Shown piece after piece: positions 59,504 through 64,000 of a stretch of DNA of 64,000 nucleotides. Within the stretch, counting starts at the first letter, position 1. Every line of letters begins with the position of its first letter. The notes under the pieces were generated by a model. It saw only the letters and a list, made by a program, of their open reading frames with translations, was not told where the DNA came from and did no database searches. The stretch is from contig NZ_BASE01000005.1 in assembly GCF_000813125.1 (NCBI RefSeq), positions 25,433 to 89,432 on the forward strand, written 5' to 3'. A program made the translations under genes and the position numbers. The stretch is from Mesobacillus selenatarsenatis SF-1. Lineage in GTDB: Bacteria; Bacillota; Bacilli; Bacillales; Cytobacillaceae.

Positions 59504-60265
59504 TTATACTTGATCGCTTCCGAAGAAGTTTTTGAATGCTTGCAGTGTTGTATCACGGTTCAAGGCTGCGATTGAAGTTGTCAATGGAATGCCTTTAGGG
59601 CAAGACTGGACACAGTTCTGTGAGTTACCGCAGTTTGCGAGTCCGCCATCTCCCATGATTGTTTCAAGACGCTCGCCTTTGTTCAAAGCACCTGTTGGGT
59701 GGGCATTGAAGAGACGAACCTGTGACAATGACTGTGGCCCGATGAAGTCTGACTTGTCGTTTACGTTAGGGCAAGCCTCCAGGCAGACACCACATGTCAT
59801 ACACTTGGAAAGTTCATATGCCCACTGACGCTTTTTCTCTGGCATACGTGGACCAGGACCGAGATCGTAAGTACCATCGATTGGCACCCATGCTTTAACA
59901 CGCTTCAAAGAATCAAACATGCGGCTGCGGTCAACCTGAAGGTCACGGACAACCGGGAATGTTCTCATCGGCTCTAGCCTGATTGGCTGCTCCAGCTGGT
60001 CAACGAGCGCTGAGCATGACTGGCGCGGGCGGCCATTGATGACCATTGAACATGCACCACAAACCTCTTCAAGACAGTTCATATCCCAAGCAATTGGAGT
60101 AGTCGCTTCACCTTTTGTATTTACAGGATTACGGCGAATTTCCATTAGCGCGGAAATGACATTCATATTTGGACGGTAATCTAGTTCAAACTCTTCCTGA
60201 TAAGGGGCTGAATCAGGAGTATCCTGACGACTGATGATAAAACGGACAGTTTTTTTATCTGACAT
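59504..60265 (-). CDS. sdhB: Succinate dehydrogenase iron-sulfur subunit
   Basis: A 253-residue subunit that passes electrons from SdhA to the quinone site. The [2Fe-2S] cysteines lie in CLEEVCGACSMVINGRPRQSC near 65-85, and the other clusters in CMTCGVCLEACP near 155 and CGNSQNCVQSCP near 212. GGGAG precedes the ATG. It is the last gene of sdhCAB, with the subunit order typical of Bacillota. Confidence 0.98.
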   Translation of the reverse strand: MSDKKTVRFIISRQDTPDSAPYQEEFELDYRPNMNVISALMEIRRNPVNTKGEATTPIAWDMNCLEEVCGACSMVINGRPRQSCSALVDQLEQPIRLEPMRTFPVVRDLQVDRSRMFDSLKRVKAWVPIDGTYDLGPGPRMPEKKRQWAYELSKCMTCGVCLEACPNVNDKSDFIGPQSLSQVRLFNAHPTGALNKGERLETIMGDGGLANCGNSQNCVQSCPKGIPLTTSIAALNRDTTLQAFKNFFGSDQV

Positions 60266-60271
60266 ACCTTA

Positions 60272-62029
60272 TTACTCCCCCTTCTTCTTAGAGTAATCGC
60301 GCTTACGCGGTTGGATTAATGAAGTATCAACTTCTTCATAGTGGAAAGCTGGCGCAGAGTTTGCATCAACAAACTTCGCCATTGTTGTTTTCAAGAAGTC
60401 CTCATCATTACGATCTGGGAATTCTGGTTTATAGTGCGCCCCACGGCTTTCGTTACGGTTATATGCACCGATTGTGATAACACGTGCAAGCTGAAGCATG
60501 TTTTGAAGCTGGCGTGTGAACACAGCACCCTGGTTGCTCCATTTTGCCGTATCGTTGATATTGATATTCTTGTAACGCTCCATCAACTCAACAATCTTCT
60601 CGTCTGTTTTCAGAAGTCTATCATTGTATCGAACAACAGTCACATTGTCAGTCATCCATTCGCCAAGCTCTTTGTGAAGAACATATGCGTTTTCAGTGCC
60701 ATCTAGTGACATTACATTATTCCACTTCTCCTGCTCCATCTTAACTGCATCATCAAATAATACAGAAGAAACAGAATCTGAGCTCTTTTCAAGGCCGTTG
60801 ATGTAACGAATCGCGTTTGGACCTGCTACCATTCCACCGTAGATTGCAGACAATAGTGAGTTAGCTCCAAGACGGTTCGCACCGTGCTGTGAATAATCAA
60901 CCTCACCTGCAGCAAACAGGCCTGGAATGTTTGTCATTTGATCATAGTCAACCCATAGTCCGCCCATAGAATAGTGAACTGCAGGGAAAATTTTCATAGG
61001 AACTTTTCTTGGATCATCGCCCATGAATTTCTCATAGATCTCGATGATACCGCCAAGCTTGATATCAAGCTCTTTAGGATCCTTATGTGAAAGATCAAGA
61101 TAAACCATGTTCTCGCCGTTGATGCCAAGCTTTTGGCTTACGCACACATCGAAGATTTCACGTGTAGCGATGTCACGCGGAACAAGATTTCCGTAAGCAG
61201 GATACTTCTCTTCAAGGAAGTACCATGGCTTGCCATCCTTATAAGTCCAAACTCGTCCACCTTCTCCGCGGGCAGATTCACTCATCAGGCGGAGTTTGTC
61301 ATCGCCAGGGATTGCTGTAGGGTGAATCTGGATGAATTCACCGTTAGCGTAATATCCACCCTGCTGATATACGATCGCAGCAGCTGAACCCGTATTGATA
61401 ACTGAGTTCGTAGTTTTTCCGAAAATGATACCAGGACCACCAGTTGCCATGATGACGGCATCAGCAGCAAATGATTTGATTTCCATTGAAGTCAGATTCT
61501 GTGCTACGACTCCGCGGCAGACACCTTCTTCGTCCTTGATTATACCAAGGAATTCCCATCCTTCGTACTTTGTGACCAATCCAGCCACTTCATGACGGCG
61601 TACCTGTTCATCCAAAGCGTATAGAAGCTGCTGCCCAGTTGTTGCACCAGCAAATGCTGTACGGTGGTGCTGAGTACCACCAAAGCGGCGGAAATCAAGC
61701 AAACCTTCTGGCGTACGGTTGAACATAACTCCCATACGGTCAAGAAGGTGGATGATGCCAGGCGCTGCTTCAGCCATAGCCTTAACCGGAGGCTGGTTCG
61801 CAAGGAAGTCACCGCCATATACTGTATCATCAAAGTGCTCCCATGGAGAGTCACCTTCACCTTTAGTATTTACTGCGCCGTTGATTCCGCCCTGTGCACA
61901 TACAGAGTGGGAACGTTTTACCGGCACAAGAGAAAACAGTTCAACAGGAGTTCCTGTTTCTGCAACTTTTATTGTAGCCATTAAACCGGCCAAACCGCCG
62001 CCGACTACGATAACTTTACCTTTACTCAT
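60272..62029 (-). CDS. sdhA: Succinate dehydrogenase flavoprotein subunit
   Basis: A 585-residue FAD protein that oxidises succinate to fumarate at the inner face of the membrane. The dinucleotide motif VVGGGLAGLMATIK is at the N-terminus, the FAD-linked His in SHSVCAQGGINGA near 42 and catalytic residues in HRTAFAGATTGQQ and MSESARGEGGRV. GGGAGTGAG precedes the ATG. Confidence 0.98.
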   Translation of the reverse strand: MSKGKVIVVGGGLAGLMATIKVAETGTPVELFSLVPVKRSHSVCAQGGINGAVNTKGEGDSPWEHFDDTVYGGDFLANQPPVKAMAEAAPGIIHLLDRMGVMFNRTPEGLLDFRRFGGTQHHRTAFAGATTGQQLLYALDEQVRRHEVAGLVTKYEGWEFLGIIKDEEGVCRGVVAQNLTSMEIKSFAADAVIMATGGPGIIFGKTTNSVINTGSAAAIVYQQGGYYANGEFIQIHPTAIPGDDKLRLMSESARGEGGRVWTYKDGKPWYFLEEKYPAYGNLVPRDIATREIFDVCVSQKLGINGENMVYLDLSHKDPKELDIKLGGIIEIYEKFMGDDPRKVPMKIFPAVHYSMGGLWVDYDQMTNIPGLFAAGEVDYSQHGANRLGANSLLSAIYGGMVAGPNAIRYINGLEKSSDSVSSVLFDDAVKMEQEKWNNVMSLDGTENAYVLHKELGEWMTDNVTVVRYNDRLLKTDEKIVELMERYKNININDTAKWSNQGAVFTRQLQNMLQLARVITIGAYNRNESRGAHYKPEFPDRNDEDFLKTTMAKFVDANSAPAFHYEEVDTSLIQPRKRDYSKKKGE

Positions 62030-62115
62030 CGTGACTCACTCCCTTAAATCCATGTCTGTCTTTCATATCCGATCAAAAGTAAATCTTTTTTCAGCAAATA
62101 GTCCTAGAAAAGGTT

Positions 62116-62724
<609 letters not shown>

Positions 62725-62849
62725 ATGTATACCCCCCTTGAAATTTGGCCGTGATGTTCAGGCTTCTCTCCCTATCTCTATTAACCTAACAGATTGATTC
62801 AACCCAACATCAAATAAATAAGCATTTCTTACAATTATGTGACATGTTC

Positions 62850-62878
62850 ATTTTACTCCCATCATAATAGAGCGTCAA
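62850..62878 (-). promoter_or_regulatory. Promoter of sdhCAB
   Basis: Minus strand TTGACG (complement of 62873-62878), 17 bp, TAAAAT (complement of 62850-62855), about 125 bases before sdhC. Confidence 0.75.
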
Positions 62879-63181
62879 GAAAACGGATACATAAAAATGC
62901 TTATATAAATAAAATTTTTAAAATATATTGATATTGTAAAAATACCACTTTCTAATTATTCCAACGCGTTAAAGAGTATATTAAAATAATACTATTGCCT
63001 ATAGGACACAGCTAATTAAAATTTCCCGGAACAATAATTTTTGGATACCAAAGTTTCGGGTATGGTATAAACATGGAAAAATTTTATAGAATTTCTTATG
63101 CCAAGCAATATTTAACAACTTTTTAATTTAATGTTTTCGCGGCAAATTGTTTATAATAGAGTGATAGAAAGAGGGGAGAAC
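62879..63181. other. Divergent region between sdhC and yslB
   Basis: AT-rich and gene-free. A TATAAT at 63152-63157 lies 25 bases before the yslB ATG and could be its -10, but no good -35 is seen at 17 bp. Nothing else recognised. Confidence 0.45.
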
Positions 63182-63637
63182 ATGAGCGAAATAACTACTT
63201 CTGAGCAAAAAACTGAGAGCGAGCCACTGGCTGTCCCTGCGTTTGGATACGAATTGATCAGGGAAGTCCTTCTGCCGGAATTGCTCGGCAAAGATACGCC
63301 AGAAATCCTATATTGGGCCGGGAAGCGTCTTGCCCGAAAGTTTCCATTAGCAAGCCTTGACGAAACCATCCGCTTTTTCCAGGATGCCGGCTGGGGCACA
63401 CTTACCATCAAAGAAGAATCCCGAAGAGAAATGGTGCTTGAACTTGGCAGCGCGCTAATTTCCTCCCGACTGAAAAACAACCCAAAAACCACGTTCCAGC
63501 TAGAAGCAGGCTTCATCGCCCAACAAATGGAACTGCAGAAAAAAGTAACAGCCGAAGCCTTCGAACACCCCAATAAAAAATCATCGAAAATTTTGTTCAC
63601 GATCAAATGGGATAAGAATGATCCGATTGATGAATGA
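63182..63637 (+). CDS. yslB: YslB family protein (DUF2507)
   Basis: A 151-residue protein of the V4R-like DUF2507 family. Signatures: VPAFGYELIREVLLPELLGKDTPEILYWAGKRLARKFP (about residues 16-52) and AGWGTLTIKEES near 70. The ATG at 63182 has AGAGGGGAG upstream; the 17-codon extension has no site. It lies divergent to sdhCAB as in B. subtilis. Function unknown. Confidence 0.92.
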   Translation: MSEITTSEQKTESEPLAVPAFGYELIREVLLPELLGKDTPEILYWAGKRLARKFPLASLDETIRFFQDAGWGTLTIKEESRREMVLELGSALISSRLKNNPKTTFQLEAGFIAQQMELQKKVTAEAFEHPNKKSSKILFTIKWDKNDPIDE

Positions 63638-63696
63638 TGTAGGTAAGCAGCCAGTTTAACAGAATATTTCTTTGCTAAAGCTAAAAGTGTATATCA

Positions 63697-63746
63697 AAGG
63701 TTACTGAGGCCAAATCTCAATCAAAGGTCACAGTAACCTTTTTACT
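63697..63746 (+). terminator. Terminator of yslB
   Basis: AAAGGTTACTG and CAGTAACCTTT pair around a 26-base loop, followed by TT and further A/T bases on the plus strand. Confidence 0.65.
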
Positions 63747-63863
63747 ATAACTAATACTTATTGAGTTGAACCCGCTTACCTTGGGGCATTGACTCTTTGT
63801 TTGCTATATTCATAATCGGCCGAAGTTTTTACCACTTTCCAGTCCATATCACTTTTGATGTGC

Positions 63864-64000
63864 CCGGTTGCTCTCCCTTTTGGCTAAACGGGGAACATAT
63901 TTTCCTTCTATAAATATGATACATTCAACTCATCTCTTTAACGGAGATGAGTTTTTTCGCCTGGTTGCTCTTCCTTTTTGCCAAACGGGGAACATACTTA
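63864..64000 (+). repeat. Direct repeat pair at the right edge, with a hairpin between
   Basis: Related segments of about 40 bp, CGGTTGCTCTCCCTTTTGGC...GGGGAACATAT (63864-63902) and TGGTTGCTCTTCCTTTTTGC...GGGGAACATACTTA (63962-64000), differ at a few positions. Between them AACTCATCTC-TTTAACG-GAGATGAGTT with six T residues (63929-63958) is a plus-strand terminator with no gene before it. Further copies may lie outside the window. Confidence 0.65.

Overview
The window is chromosomal DNA of an endospore-forming Bacillaceae bacterium. Sporulation and germination genes (spoVID, ysxE, gerM, gerE), two T-box leaders and a gene order close to the sdh-gerE-racE-gerM-rph / ilv-leu-tig-clpX-lon-hem-valS-folC stretch of Bacillus subtilis all point there. 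Gene content and dispersed repeats suggest a Mesobacillus- or Cytobacillus-like genus, but I cannot fix the species. Nearly all genes lie on the minus strand.

Layout: 1-4044 is one edge of a type IV pilus locus (5' end of pilB, a VanW/G5-type exported protein, a membrane protein, and three divergent prepilin-like genes). 4072-9892 holds a GAF-GGDEF diguanylate cyclase, folC and valS, with a T-box before valS. 10530-13111 has a small membrane protein, ysxE and spoVID. 13286-14060 is a non-coding array of 52-bp units. 14120-20367 is the heme operon hemAXCDBL. 21232-27914 carries ysxC, lonA, lonB and clpX, with a second 52-bp array between lonB and clpX. 28510-30979 has tig and ysoA. 31122-40738 is the branched-chain amino acid operon ilvE-[T-box]-ilvBNC-leuABCD, with a CcpA-type cre site and a CodY-like palindrome upstream of its promoter.

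41101-49925 is an integrated mobile element of about 8.8 kb. It sits in the 3' end of a tRNA-Arg(UCU) gene: the intact tRNA is at 49881-49954, and a 46-bp copy of its 3' part (one mismatch) marks the far end at 41101-41146. The element encodes a tyrosine integrase next to the tRNA, a serine recombinase, a sigma-like regulator, an HNH endonuclease, several unknown small proteins, and an AbiV-family abortive-infection protein directly followed by a membrane-anchored partner. No conjugation, capsid or replication genes are recognisable, so it looks like a small satellite-type island with a phage-defence cargo. Most of its cistrons end in their own short hairpin-T-tract terminator.

50077-63634 returns to the host backbone: ysnB, ysnA, rph, gerM, racE, a MarR regulator (ysmB), gerE (with a good sigma-K promoter), ysmA, a secreted nuclease with a class D sortase, sdhCAB, and yslB. 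Four copies of a modular dispersed repeat of about 120-240 bp are scattered between genes. Start codons were often moved inward from the longest frame to match a Shine-Dalgarno sequence; several genes use TTG or GTG.
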